Below, piece by piece: positions 8,904 through 17,407 of a stretch of 64,000 bases of DNA. The notes beneath the pieces were generated by a model. The model searched no databases and was not told where the DNA came from. It saw only the letters and a list, made by a program, of their open reading frames with translations. The translations under genes and the position numbers were made by a program. Position 1 is the stretch's first letter. Each line of letters starts with the position of its first letter. The stretch comes from Longispora fulva (GTDB lineage Bacteria > Actinomycetota > Actinomycetes > Mycobacteriales > Micromonosporaceae), in NCBI RefSeq assembly GCF_015751905.1, contig NZ_JADOUF010000001.1, forward strand, positions 4,402,001 to 4,466,000, in the 5' to 3' direction.

Positions 8904-9713
8904 ATGACCGATATCCGTGCCGTGAGCATCACCGACGGGCTGCAGAGCGCCCTCGACAAGACCATCGCCATCGTGCCGAAGCTGATCCTGTTCGCCGTCA
9001 TCCTGTTCGTCGGCTGGCTGATCTCCAAGGGCATCCGCAACCTGGTCGACCGGTTGCTCGACCGGGTCGGCTACAACAAGGCCGTGGAGAAGTCCGGCCT
9101 ACAGCGCTTCCTGGGCACCCAGAAGGCCAGCACCCTGACCGCCAAGCTCGCCTACTACGCGCTGCTGCTGTTCACCCTGGAGCTCGCGTTCGGCGTGTTC
9201 GGCCCGAACCCGGTCAGCACCCTGATCGAGGGCGTCGTGCAGTGGCTGCCGCGCGCCTTCGTCGCCGTGGTCATCGTGGTCGTCGCCGCGAGCATCGCCA
9301 AGGCCGTCCGCGACATCGCCGAGAGCGCGCTCGGCCGGCTGTCCTACGGCCCGTTCCTGGCCAAGCTCGCCCAGGTGTTCATCATCGCCCTCGGCGTGAT
9401 CGCGGCCCTGAACCAGATCGGGGTCGCCAGCGCGGTCACCCAGCCGGTCCTGATCGCCGCACTCGCCACCGTGGGCGGCATCCTCGTTGTCGGCCTCGGC
9501 GGCGGCCTGGTCATGCCGATGCGCGAACGCTGGGAGCGGATGCTGAACCGCGCCGAGCAGGACACCAGCCGGATGACCGGGGACGCCGGCATGACGAGCC
9601 GGTTCGGCCAGTCGTCGTACGCGACCGGGGCCGCCGACCGCGACATGGACCCGAGCCGGATGAAGGACGCGAGTCCGGCCGCGAGCGACGCGGAGCACAA
9701 GCACACCGTCTGA
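8904..9713 (+). CDS. TM-helix repeat, mechanosensitive-channel-like protein
   Basis: A 269-residue membrane protein. Hydrophobic helices are visible at about 24-45, 75-98, 108-135 and 155-205. The pattern ILFVGWLISKGIRNLVDRLL and repeated glycine/alanine-rich helices match the conserved TM-helix family (PF05552) related to MscS channels. The usual cytoplasmic MscS beta domain is absent; instead the protein ends in a polar tail rich in Asp, Met, Ser and Ala. It may be a small osmotic channel or an accessory membrane protein. Start choices are ATG 8904 and GTG 8898; no ribosome site is seen, so a leaderless message is possible. A hairpin terminator follows at 9726. Confidence 0.8.
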   Translation: MTDIRAVSITDGLQSALDKTIAIVPKLILFAVILFVGWLISKGIRNLVDRLLDRVGYNKAVEKSGLQRFLGTQKASTLTAKLAYYALLLFTLELAFGVFGPNPVSTLIEGVVQWLPRAFVAVVIVVVAASIAKAVRDIAESALGRLSYGPFLAKLAQVFIIALGVIAALNQIGVASAVTQPVLIAALATVGGILVVGLGGGLVMPMRERWERMLNRAEQDTSRMTGDAGMTSRFGQSSYATGAADRDMDPSRMKDASPAASDAEHKHTV

Positions 9714-9725
9714 CGGGTACGACTC

Positions 9726-9757
9726 AGCGGCGGGGCCCCGGGTGGGGCTCCGCCGCT
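9726..9757. terminator. Bidirectional hairpin terminator between convergent genes
   Basis: The arms AGCGGCGGGGCCCC and GGGGCTCCGCCGCT pair through 14 positions with one G-T pair and a 4-base loop. It lies between the converging genes ending at 9713 and 9771 and can serve both; no U-tract follows. Confidence 0.6.
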
Positions 9758-9770
9758 CGACGTTCGGCGG

Positions 9771-9959
9771 CTAGCCGAGCCGCCCGGACTTCACCGCAGC
9801 GGTGAAGGCGGCCCAGTCGCCGGGCGCGAAGCCGGCCAGGACCGGGCCGTGCGGGTCCTTGCTGTCGCGCAGGTGCGCGCGGCCGGCGTCATCCACGGCC
9901 ACCTCGACACACTCGCCGTGGTCAGTCGACTTGCTTGACTTGCGGAACACCAGATCCAT
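9771..9959 (-). CDS. DUF397 protein
   Basis: A 62-residue protein with the DUF397 hallmarks FRKSSKSTDHGECVEVA near the N-terminus, LRDSKDPHGPVL in the middle and an FTAAVK end. Proteins of this family are encoded next to XRE regulators in actinomycetes (for example WhiJ-associated pairs) and are thought to work with them, perhaps as an antagonist of the DNA-binding partner. Here it starts inside the last 38 bases of the XRE gene, so both are on one message. ATG 9959 is the only good start. Confidence 0.93.
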   Translation of the reverse strand: MDLVFRKSSKSTDHGECVEVAVDDAGRAHLRDSKDPHGPVLAGFAPGDWAAFTAAVKSGRLG

Positions 9960-10794
9960 AGCGGCCAAACACCTTCGCAAGGTCGAGGATGAACTCCCGC
10001 GACACGGCCTCGTCGTAAGCGACATCTTCCGCGCGCCTCGTCCGGAGCCTAAACCCGTCGACGTGAATCCGCTCCTCGTAATACGTCTGCGCCACCGTGC
10101 CCTCGTCGATGGCGACCACGTCGCCGGCATCGAGATAGAACATGGTGAAGGTGCACATCCCGGAGACGACCGGCCGATCCATCGGACAGACCCGCACCGT
10201 GATCCAGTCAGGCAACGCCGCCAGCCGGTGTAACTGCTCAACCATCACCTCGGGGCCGCCGACCGTCCGCCGCAGAGCGGCCTCGTCGACGAAGACGGTC
10301 AGCTCAGGCTTGACCTCTCGGCTCTCCAGCGCCTTCCACCGCTCCAGACGGAGGGCGGTCCGACGTGCCGCGACCTCCTCGCTCACCAGCGACATGCCTT
10401 GTTCCAGGCTCATCGCATACGACTCGGTCTGCAACGGCCCGTGCACGATGACGGGGCTGTATTTCACGATCCGTTCCGCGTCGAGTTCGAGCGAGCAGTA
10501 CATCTCGTAGTTGGGTGAGATGTCGCCGGAGAAGGGCTCCGCCGCCCACCAGCCCTTGACCTTCGCGCGGAGCCGCAGGCTCTCCAGCAGACAGCGCTCC
10601 TCCTCGGTCGCGCCGTAGTGCGCCAGCATCAGCCGCAGGTCACGGAGCTTGGGCTGGTGCTCGGCGCGCTCGTAGCGGGTCAGCGAGGCCGAGCCCATCT
10701 CCAGGGCCGCGCAGACCTCGCGCTGGGTCCACCCGCGACGCTCCCGCATCTTGGTGAGCTTCTGCGCGAGGCGGCGGGCGTTGATGGTCGGCAT
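9922..10794 (-). CDS. XRE-family regulator with DUF5753-type sensor domain
   Basis: A 290-residue regulator. An N-terminal helix-turn-helix (about 8-65) has LTKMRERRGWTQREVCAAL and MGSASLTRYERAEHQPKL as recognition helix. The rest matches the DUF5753 ligand-type domain common in actinomycetes (YCSLELDAERI, LRRTVGGPEVMVEQLHRLAA, FYLDAGDVVAIDEG). These WhiJ-like regulators control development or antibiotic functions locally together with a DUF397 partner, which is present directly downstream. ATG 10794 is the start; the upstream region up to 10880 is AT-richer and should contain the promoter. No target operator is recognised. Confidence 0.93.
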   Translation of the reverse strand: MPTINARRLAQKLTKMRERRGWTQREVCAALEMGSASLTRYERAEHQPKLRDLRLMLAHYGATEEERCLLESLRLRAKVKGWWAAEPFSGDISPNYEMYCSLELDAERIVKYSPVIVHGPLQTESYAMSLEQGMSLVSEEVAARRTALRLERWKALESREVKPELTVFVDEAALRRTVGGPEVMVEQLHRLAALPDWITVRVCPMDRPVVSGMCTFTMFYLDAGDVVAIDEGTVAQTYYEERIHVDGFRLRTRRAEDVAYDEAVSREFILDLAKVFGRYGSGVPQVKQVD

Positions 10795-10934
10795 GACCGA
10801 CAGATTACCGAGTGTCCGGTCTTGACACCAGAGTGCTAACTCATCATTCTGAGTCCACCGCACTACGGATCGCAGAGTCAAGATCACTCTTGGTGACAGA
10901 GTGGCTGGTCGGGGCCGTGGTCGCCGGTACCCAT

Positions 10935-10987
10935 CAAAAAAAAGCAGCAGCGGGGACATTGCTTGGACGGCGCGCCCCCACCGCTGC
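10935..10987 (-). terminator. Intrinsic terminator on the minus strand without an obvious gene
   Basis: Read on the minus strand, a GC stem (arms at 10946-10954 and 10978-10987, one bulge) is followed by eight U from 10942 to 10935. This is a textbook factor-independent terminator. The next gene on that side (10794 and below) starts after it, and upstream on the minus strand no gene is seen. Confidence 0.5.
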
Positions 10988-11010
10988 GACCCCACAGAAG
11001 GGCTACGCCC

Positions 11011-11301
11011 ATGCTCAACGCTGAGCCGCACCAAGTCAAAGAGCTGGCCGGGAAGATCAGCGACTTCACCGACCACTACGCGCCCGGCGAGCTGGAGGCC
11101 GTGCTGTTCCTCGACCCGGTCGGCCGGGTCGGGTTCGGGCCGGGGCCGGACGCGCCCGCCGGCTGCCAGGTCATCATGAACCGGGCCGGGGTCGACCGGC
11201 TGATGGTGCTGCACGGGTACACCCCGCTGGACCTGCTGCGGGACCCGGGGCGGGACGCGTTCGCGGAGCTCGTGTTCGAGAACTCCTGGGCCGACCAGTG
11301 A
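11011..11301 (+). CDS. Hypothetical 96-residue protein
   Basis: Start ATG 11011 follows AGAAGGG at 8 bases. The product has no signal peptide and no membrane helix. The N-terminal half is acidic (DFTDHYAPGELEAVLFLD) and the C-terminal half contains LMVLHGYTPLDLLRD. I do not recognise a family. It overlaps the next gene by GTGA, so the two are translated together. A compact single alpha/beta domain seems likely. Nothing in the neighbourhood fixes a role. Confidence 0.7.
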   Translation: MLNAEPHQVKELAGKISDFTDHYAPGELEAVLFLDPVGRVGFGPGPDAPAGCQVIMNRAGVDRLMVLHGYTPLDLLRDPGRDAFAELVFENSWADQ

Positions 11302-11510
11302 ACCACGCGCCCGCCTGCACCGCGCCGTTCTGCGCGAACGAGGAACTGTCCGTGGCCCGGTTCACCGCCGAACAGCTGCGGAACTTCACCGCCCTGGCCC
11401 GGGCCCGGGTCAAGCCGGTACCGTGCCCGAGCTACCCGGGGGAATACCACACCGTCCGGCGGGCCGACACCCTCGCCGGGATGGCCGACTGGGCGCTGAT
11501 CACGCGCTGA
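11298..11510 (+). CDS. Hypothetical 70-residue protein
   Basis: GTG 11298 overlaps the stop of the preceding gene (GTGA), indicating translational coupling. The product begins MNHAPACTAPFCANEELSVA, with two cysteines six residues apart, and a third Cys lies in VKPVPCPSYPGEYHT. It may bind a metal or iron-sulfur centre, but no known ribbon pattern is complete. No family is recognised. A GC hairpin follows directly. Confidence 0.65.
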   Translation: MNHAPACTAPFCANEELSVARFTAEQLRNFTALARARVKPVPCPSYPGEYHTVRRADTLAGMADWALITR

Positions 11511-11516
11511 ACCCGG

Positions 11517-11543
11517 GCGCAGCCCCCGGGCCGGGGGCTGCGC
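11517..11543 (+). terminator. Hairpin after the two small genes
   Basis: Arms GCGCAGCCCCC and GGGGGCTGCGC pair perfectly over 11 bases around a 5-base loop, 7 bases after the stop of the gene ending at 11510. A U-tract is lacking, as is common in high-GC actinomycetes. Confidence 0.6.
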
Positions 11544-11617
11544 TCCCCCGCGCCGGCTCGCCGGCCGGGCGTCGGCGAGAATCCGGAGGACTGCGAACGG
11601 CGAGTCCGGAGGTGCCC

Positions 11618-12136
11618 GTGGACGATGGAATCGGAACAGTGGACCGGGTTGTGGCCGCCATACGGGCCCAGTACGAGGTCTTCTCGGCCGGCCGTACGCC
11701 GCACCCGGAGGCCGCCGCGGCCCGGCTGCCCGACGGCACCGTCGCGCCGGAGGTGCTGCGCGCGTGGGCGGCGTTCGACAACGCCTACCCGTGGTACCTC
11801 AGCTCACGGCGCAGTCCCGTGCCCGTGATCGGGGCCGACCGGGTGCTCAACGTCGCGCCCATGGCCGACGTGTGGCGGCACGTGTGCCACGACAGCGTCG
11901 CCGACGAACTCGAGGACGACCCGGAGACCCTCGACTGGCTGCTCGAACTGGCCGGCGAGCTGACCGACCGGTACGGCGGGTACGGGATCGTGCTGGAGCC
12001 CGACGACGACACCGTCTGCCGGATCCTGTGGATCGCCCCGGACCGCACCGCACGGATCCTGTGGTACGAGGACAACGAGGTCGAGCAGACGGAGCCGTTC
12101 CAGGACTGGCTGGCCGGGCTCTTCGAGGACGAGTGA
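11618..12136 (+). CDS. Hypothetical acidic protein, possibly SUKH-like
   Basis: A 172-residue soluble acidic protein. GTG 11618 is chosen because CCGGAGG lies 5 bases upstream; GTG 11612 is also possible. The layout LPDGTVAPEVLRAWAAFD, later DRYGGYGIVLEPDDD and a terminal DWLAGLFEDE loosely recalls SUKH (SMI1/KNR4) proteins, where an LP...LR.F start and a terminal WL..F patch are usual. SUKH proteins are often immunity proteins against bacterial toxins. No toxin gene adjoins it here, so this is only a weak suggestion. Otherwise unknown. Confidence 0.6.
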   Translation: MDDGIGTVDRVVAAIRAQYEVFSAGRTPHPEAAAARLPDGTVAPEVLRAWAAFDNAYPWYLSSRRSPVPVIGADRVLNVAPMADVWRHVCHDSVADELEDDPETLDWLLELAGELTDRYGGYGIVLEPDDDTVCRILWIAPDRTARILWYEDNEVEQTEPFQDWLAGLFEDE

Positions 12137-12139
12137 CCG

Positions 12140-12177
12140 GCCGGCCCCCGGAAACCGCCGTGGTCCCGGGGGCCGGC
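12140..12177. terminator. Hairpin between convergent genes
   Basis: Arms GCCGGCCCCCGG and CCGGGGGCCGGC form a perfect 12-base stem with a 14-base loop between the converging genes ending at 12136 and 12201. It can stop transcription from both sides; no U-tract. Confidence 0.6.
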
Positions 12178-12200
12178 TCGTCGCGTACCCGAAAATGGGT

Positions 12201-13142
12201 TCAGGGGTGGAAGAGCGCGCTCACCGACTCGCCGTTGTGGATGCGGCGCATGGCCTCCGCGAGCGCCGGGGCGACGGAGAGCACCTTGAGCTTGTCGCTG
12301 CGCTCCTCCGGCGGGATCGGCACGGTGTTCGTGCAGACGATCTCCAGCACGTCGGACTGGGAGCCGATCCGCTGGAGCGCGCCGCTGGAGAACAGGCCGT
12401 GGGTGCACGCGACGCGGACGGTCTTCGCGCCGAGTTCCCGGAGCCGGTCGAGGAGTTCCAGGACGGTGCTGCCCTTGGCGATCTCGTCGTCGAGCACGAT
12501 GATGTCCCGGCCGGCCACGTCGCCGATCACGGAGGAGATCGCGACCCGGTCGTCGGCGAACCGCTGCTTCGCGCCGGCCGCGACCCGCACGCCGAGCAGC
12601 CGGGCGAACGCCGCGGCCTCCTTCGCGTTGCCGAGGTCGGGCGACACGACGGTCGTGTTGGACAGGTCGTACTGCCGGAAGTGTTCCGCCAGCTCCCGCA
12701 GCGCGTGCAGGTGGTCGACCGGCACGCTGAAGAAGCCGTGCACCTGCGGCGAGTGCAGGGTCATCGTCAGCACCCGGTCCGCGCCGGCCGCGACCAGCAG
12801 GTCCGCGACCAGCCGACCGCCGATCGAAATGCGCGGTGCGTCCTTCTTGTCCGAACGGGCGTAGGAGTAGTGCGGCATGACCACCGTGGTGCGCGCCGCC
12901 GACGCGCCCCGGGCGGCGTCGAGCATCAGCAGCAGCTCGACCAGGTGCTCGCTGACCGGCCTGACCAGGGGCTGGATCAGGTAGACGTCACGTTCGCGGC
13001 AGTTGGCCTGGAGCTGGACCTCCAGGCAGTCGTTCGCGAAGCGCTGCGACCGGACCGGCAGCAGCGGGGCCTCCAGGTGGGAACAGATCTCGGCGGCCAG
13101 GGCCGGGTGGGCACTACCGCTGAACACGGCGATGTCTCGCAT
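12201..13142 (-). CDS. Ribose-phosphate pyrophosphokinase homologue with variant PRPP loop
   Basis: A 313-residue homologue of PRPP synthetase, the usual length. Seen: FSGSAHPALAAEI at the N-terminus, MPHYSYARSDKK (ATP-binding region, normally YYGYARQDRK), LHSPQVHGFF with catalytic-type His, VSPDLGNAKEAAAFA, and the C-terminal CTHGLFSSGA. The PRPP loop, normally DDxxDTGGT, reads LDDEIAKGST. The second Asp, the first Thr and one Gly are replaced. It could therefore be a divergent or altered-specificity isozyme, with the housekeeping enzyme encoded elsewhere. ATG 13142 has GGAG upstream. It diverges from the phospholipase gene. Confidence 0.85.
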   Translation of the reverse strand: MRDIAVFSGSAHPALAAEICSHLEAPLLPVRSQRFANDCLEVQLQANCRERDVYLIQPLVRPVSEHLVELLLMLDAARGASAARTTVVMPHYSYARSDKKDAPRISIGGRLVADLLVAAGADRVLTMTLHSPQVHGFFSVPVDHLHALRELAEHFRQYDLSNTTVVSPDLGNAKEAAAFARLLGVRVAAGAKQRFADDRVAISSVIGDVAGRDIIVLDDEIAKGSTVLELLDRLRELGAKTVRVACTHGLFSSGALQRIGSQSDVLEIVCTNTVPIPPEERSDKLKVLSVAPALAEAMRRIHNGESVSALFHP

Positions 13143-13228
13143 CGGAACTCCATTGTTGATCTCACGAGGCGAGCAAGAGGCTACCCGGCCGTCATCCACC
13201 GGCCATGATCGGCCGGTACACACAGGTC

Positions 13229-15289
13229 ATGACCCCTTCCCTCACCCGCCGGGCCGTACTGGGCACCGGCGCCGGCATCGCCGCCGGCTCCCTGCTCCCC
13301 CTGTCGCTGCGGTCCGCGCTGGCCGCGCCCGCGCCGCCCGGCGACCTCAGCTCGGTCAAGCACGTGGTCTACCTCGTGCAGGAGAACAGGTCATTCGACC
13401 ACTATTTCGGTACCCTGCGCGGCGTCCGCGGCTACAACGACCCCAACGCCGTCACCCTGCGCTCCGGCAAGCCGGTCTACGCGCAGCCCACCACCGGCGG
13501 CCACGTGCTGCCCTTCTCGGTCCGCGAGGCCGCGAAGGCCGGCAACAAGGACATCCACTACATCGGCGACCTCAACCACGACTGGAACGGCGGCCACAAG
13601 GCCTGGGCCGACGGCTGGTTCGACAACTGGATCGCCGCCAAGGGCCCGGCCACCATGGCCTACTACGACCGCACCGACCTGCCGTTCCACTACGAGCTGG
13701 CCGACACGTTCACGTTGTGTGACGCGTACCACTGCTCGGTGATGAGCTCGACCAGCCCGAACCGCAACTACCACGTCAGCGGCACCATCGGGTTCGAGGC
13801 CAACGGCAGGCGGGCCACCGGCAACTCCGCGTACTCCGAGGACAGCCACCCGGGCTACACCTGGGGCACGTACGCCGAGAAGCTCGAGCAGGCCGGCAAG
13901 ACCTGGAAGGTGTACCAGGAGGTCGACAACTACCAGGACAACAACCTGGAGTTCCACGCGCCGTTCAAGCAGATCGCCCGGAAGGTCCTCGCGGGGCTGG
14001 GTCTGAAGAGCCTGGACACGTTCTACTCCCGTCTCGCGGACGCTTCCGGTGCCGACCGCGACGCCCTGCTGGCCGGGCTCGCCGCCGGGATCGCCACGCT
14101 GACGCCCGGCGAGAAGTCCCGCTACGACCGGGCCCTCGCCCGGGTCGAGCCCGGCGGCCTGGCCGCCGCCTTCGCCACCGACGTCGCCAACGGCACCCTG
14201 CCGCAGGTCAGCTACCTGGTGCCCTCGGCAGCCGACTCCGAGCACCCGGGCGCGTCCTCCCCGGCCGCCAGCGCCAGCATCACCTACCAGATCCTCGACG
14301 CGCTCGGCTCGCACCCGGAGGTGTGGGCCGGCACCGTGCTGTTCCTCACCTACGACGAGAACGACGGCTACTTCGACCACGTCCCCCCGCCCGTACCCGC
14401 CCCGTCCTTCACCGACGAATGGGTCGACGGCCAGCCCATCGGCCTCGGCGTCCGGGTGCCGATGCTGGTCATCTCGCCCTGGACCGTCGGCGGCTACGTC
14501 AACTCCCAGGTGTTCGACCACACCTCGATGGTGCGGTTCACCGAAGAGTGGCTCGGGGTCCGCGAGACCAATATCAGCACGTGGCGTCGGACGGTGTCCG
14601 GCGACCTGACCTCGGCGTTCTGCTTCGACCGGGGGGTTCGGCCGCCGGAGGTCGGCGCGCCGGGTCCCGTGCCGGCGGCGACGCCACGGTGGCGGCCGAC
14701 CCCGCCCGCGGCGCAGGTGATGCCGGTGCAGGAGCCGGGGGTGCGGCCGGCGCGGGCGCTGCCGTACCAGGCGGACGCCTACCTGGCCGGGGGCAAGCTG
14801 GCGGTGCGCAATGACGGGACCGCCAGTGCGCATCTGGTGGTGTGGCCGTATGCGGGGGAGTTCGCGCGGCCGGTGCATCTGGATGTGTTGGGGGCGTCGA
14901 CGGTGGATGTGCCGGGGACGCTGGGGGGCGCTCCGGCGGCCGGGGCGGGTTCTGGTGGGTATTCGTTCGTCGTGACCGGGCCGAACGGGTTCCGCCGGGA
15001 GTTCGCCGGCGCCCGGGAGTCCTCGGTCGAGGTGCGCACGACGGTGGGCGGCGCGAGCCGGACCCTCGTGTTGTCGCTGGCGAACACCGGGACGACCGGA
15101 AACCGGACCTTCGTCATCGACGGGGACCGGAGAATCACGGTCAAGCCCGGCAAGGTGTACGAGCTGAAGCAGGGCACCGCGACCTGCCACGGCTGGTACG
15201 ACGTCGCCGTGACCGTGGTCGAGGAAGCCGGATTCCGGCGGCGGCTCGTCGGCCACATCGAGAACGGCAAGGAGAGCGTGACCGCGTAG
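13229..15289 (+). CDS. Tat-exported phospholipase C (phosphocholine-specific type)
   Basis: A 686-residue enzyme. The Tat-type signal is TRRAVLGTGAGIAAGSLLPL near residues 5-24, followed by ALAAP. The phosphoesterase core has the family motif QENRSFDHYFGTL, then HHCSVMSSTSPNRNYHVSG-type sequence (about residues 170-190) and TYDENDGYFDHVPPP, which carries metal/phosphate-binding acidic residues. Two C-terminal beta domains of the DUF756 type (about 500-680) match phosphocholine-specific phospholipase C enzymes of Pseudomonas and actinomycetes. It cleaves phosphodiester head groups of phosphatidylcholine or sphingomyelin outside the cell, often for phosphate supply. ATG 13229 gives the standard Tat N-terminus; ATG 13205 is an 8-residue longer alternative. 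Confidence 0.93.
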   Translation: MTPSLTRRAVLGTGAGIAAGSLLPLSLRSALAAPAPPGDLSSVKHVVYLVQENRSFDHYFGTLRGVRGYNDPNAVTLRSGKPVYAQPTTGGHVLPFSVREAAKAGNKDIHYIGDLNHDWNGGHKAWADGWFDNWIAAKGPATMAYYDRTDLPFHYELADTFTLCDAYHCSVMSSTSPNRNYHVSGTIGFEANGRRATGNSAYSEDSHPGYTWGTYAEKLEQAGKTWKVYQEVDNYQDNNLEFHAPFKQIARKVLAGLGLKSLDTFYSRLADASGADRDALLAGLAAGIATLTPGEKSRYDRALARVEPGGLAAAFATDVANGTLPQVSYLVPSAADSEHPGASSPAASASITYQILDALGSHPEVWAGTVLFLTYDENDGYFDHVPPPVPAPSFTDEWVDGQPIGLGVRVPMLVISPWTVGGYVNSQVFDHTSMVRFTEEWLGVRETNISTWRRTVSGDLTSAFCFDRGVRPPEVGAPGPVPAATPRWRPTPPAAQVMPVQEPGVRPARALPYQADAYLAGGKLAVRNDGTASAHLVVWPYAGEFARPVHLDVLGASTVDVPGTLGGAPAAGAGSGGYSFVVTGPNGFRREFAGARESSVEVRTTVGGASRTLVLSLANTGTTGNRTFVIDGDRRITVKPGKVYELKQGTATCHGWYDVAVTVVEEAGFRRRLVGHIENGKESVTA

Positions 15290-15295
15290 GGCGTC

Positions 15296-15360
15296 GCCGC
15301 CCCGTGATCGTGCCGCGCGTCGGCGGCTCCGGCTGCCGACGCGCGAGCGGGCGGGGCGGC
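15296..15360. terminator. Nested hairpins after the phospholipase gene
   Basis: An inner perfect 11-base stem (CGCGCGTCGGC at 15314-15324 with GCCGACGCGCG at 15335-15345) sits inside an outer 8-base stem (GCCGCCCC at 15296 with GGGGCGGC ending 15360). It lies between converging genes ending at 15289 and 15446. Confidence 0.6.
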
Positions 15361-15445
15361 GTCCAGAGTTTGTGGGGCGGGTGCCGGCTGCCCGGACTCT
15401 GCGGAGTCGTCCGCTCGGTCGGGGAACTGGCGGCACCCGACCCCG

Positions 15446-17407
15446 TCAGGCCGTCGACTCCGGGGGGAGCCAGGTCGCCTCCGCGAAGGCCCGGGCCGAC
15501 GCGTCCTCGTAGACGGCCGCCGACAACCAGGCCAGGGCATAGGCGTGGCCGTCGTCGTCCGCCAGTCGGCCGAAGGCGTCCCGTGGCCGGTGCCGGGCCG
15601 CCGCGCCCACGTCCGCCAGGAGCGTCGCCCCGGTTTCCAGTCGGGCTCGTCGCAGGATCCGGCTCTCGTCCCTGGCGAGGGCCTGCACGGCCCGCCCGCC
15701 GGACACTGCGCGCTCCACCTGGGCGCGGAGGAACCGGAGCGCGGGATCGGCCGCGACCACGCCCCCGAACCGGCCACTGTCCGCGTCGTCTCCGCGACCC
15801 GAACCGGACTCGACGACACCGGCACCGTCGACGGTGCCGGTGGAGGACCCCTCGGCGGCGGTGCCGCCGGCAGCGGAGGCACTCTCGTCGGTGGCGATGG
15901 GGGCGGGGAGGTGGCTCGGGTGCAGGCGGTCGATGCCCAGATCGACGCGGCCGGCCCACTCGTCGGGCAGGAGCAACGCCGCAGGACCCTCGACGGGTAC
16001 GCCGACCGTCAGCGCCCGGACCCGACCCGGCCGACCCGGATCCGGCCGACCGACCACGAGCAGCTCGCCGTCCGCGGCCCGCGCCAGGATCCGCAGATTG
16101 TGCCGGTACGGCAGCTCCGGATACTCCGCCGCCGGGGTCAGGCACAGCGGCACACCATCCACAGTGTCCGCCCACACCCCCTCCCCGTCGGCCCCACGCA
16201 CCCGTACCCGGAGGAAGAGCAGGTCATCGCCCACGGGGTGTGCCTGGACCCCGGCCGCCAGCGCCTCGAACGCCCGGTGCACCTGCGCCCTGAGCGGCTC
16301 GGCCCACAGGGTCGTCGTGGGAGCGTCGGTCCAGGGGGCGCCGGCGGCGCGGACGGCACGGACGGCACGACCGGCGCCGAGTTGGCCGGTGTCCGTGGCG
16401 GTCGCGCCGGACAGGATCAGGCCGGCGCGGCCCAGCGCCCGGTGGCTGATCGCCGCCTCGCCGACGGCGACCGTGGCCTCGGCGGAACCGGCGACCCGGC
16501 CGACGCCGCCCGGGTAGATGTCCGCGACCGCCCACAGGGTGCCGTCGCGGTCGACCAGGTACGTGATCACCCCGGCGTGTCCCGAGTCGGCGACGACGGG
16601 GACGGTGCACAGCCCGTACAGGCGGAGGCTGCCCCGAGGGTCGTACGCGCGCCGGGCCGTGCCCAGCAGGTCCGGTGACGCCTCGGGGCCCCGGAGTCCG
16701 TGGGCGACCGCGAGCAGGTCACGGAGGCTGTCGGTGAGGTCGCCGAGCCGGTACCCGGGCTGCTCCTCGCGGGCCGCCCGCAGTCCGGCCGCGACCCGGC
16801 GAGCGGCCGCGGCGCACCGGTGCAGGCCCTGCGCGCGGGCCTCGTGCGCGGCACGCAACAGGCCGACCCCGGTGACCACCCCGGACCCGACCACGCCGGT
16901 ACCGAGGACACCGGCACCGGACCGCCACAGCTCCTCGGCGGCCGCGCGCTGCCGGGCCGTGAGCGGAGCCGGCGCGGCCACGGAAGGGTTGTCTGCGTCG
17001 CCGATGGCGTCCATGTCGTCGCCGACGCCCTCGAACTCGTCGGCGTCCGCCTCACCGGCCGGCGGGGCCAGGGCGAGGACCGCCGCGCGGTGCAGACAGT
17101 TCGGGGCGAGCAGGCAGCTGCACCGGGCCGCCCCGGCCTCCCGCAGCACGCCCCGGTCCGGGGTCAGTGTCACCACGGTGTCGCCGTCCACGGTCACGAC
17201 GACCGTGTCGCCGTCGGCGGTCACCGGCCAGCTCGCGGCCCGGGTGACCATGTCGTCGAGCCGTTTGCGGAGCCGGCCGGGCAGTCCGTCGACGGCCTCC
17301 GCGACGAGCAGCGCGTCGGCGGCGGGCAGGGCCACGGCGCCCGGCGACCCGGGCTCACCGGTGCCGGCGGCCGGCGACGTCCCGGTGGGGGTCTGTGGAT
17401 GCGTCAT
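15446..17407 (-). CDS. SWIM zinc-finger protein (YehQ-like)
   Basis: A 653-residue soluble protein, last gene of the operon. The SWIM finger is C96-x-C98-x5-C104-x-H106 (RCSCLLAPNCLH), a zinc module known for binding DNA or protein partners. The rest is alpha/beta and resembles the long SWIM proteins found beside MoxR-VWA genes, such as E. coli YehQ. A low-complexity acidic/Gly/Ser stretch lies near residues 520-570. ATG 17407 overlaps the upstream VWA gene stop (ATGA), so translation is coupled. In the yeh-like locus it may be the substrate-recognition or nucleic-acid-contacting part. No enzyme motif is seen. Confidence 0.85.
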   Translation of the reverse strand: MTHPQTPTGTSPAAGTGEPGSPGAVALPAADALLVAEAVDGLPGRLRKRLDDMVTRAASWPVTADGDTVVVTVDGDTVVTLTPDRGVLREAGAARCSCLLAPNCLHRAAVLALAPPAGEADADEFEGVGDDMDAIGDADNPSVAAPAPLTARQRAAAEELWRSGAGVLGTGVVGSGVVTGVGLLRAAHEARAQGLHRCAAAARRVAAGLRAAREEQPGYRLGDLTDSLRDLLAVAHGLRGPEASPDLLGTARRAYDPRGSLRLYGLCTVPVVADSGHAGVITYLVDRDGTLWAVADIYPGGVGRVAGSAEATVAVGEAAISHRALGRAGLILSGATATDTGQLGAGRAVRAVRAAGAPWTDAPTTTLWAEPLRAQVHRAFEALAAGVQAHPVGDDLLFLRVRVRGADGEGVWADTVDGVPLCLTPAAEYPELPYRHNLRILARAADGELLVVGRPDPGRPGRVRALTVGVPVEGPAALLLPDEWAGRVDLGIDRLHPSHLPAPIATDESASAAGGTAAEGSSTGTVDGAGVVESGSGRGDDADSGRFGGVVAADPALRFLRAQVERAVSGGRAVQALARDESRILRRARLETGATLLADVGAAARHRPRDAFGRLADDDGHAYALAWLSAAVYEDASARAFAEATWLPPESTA

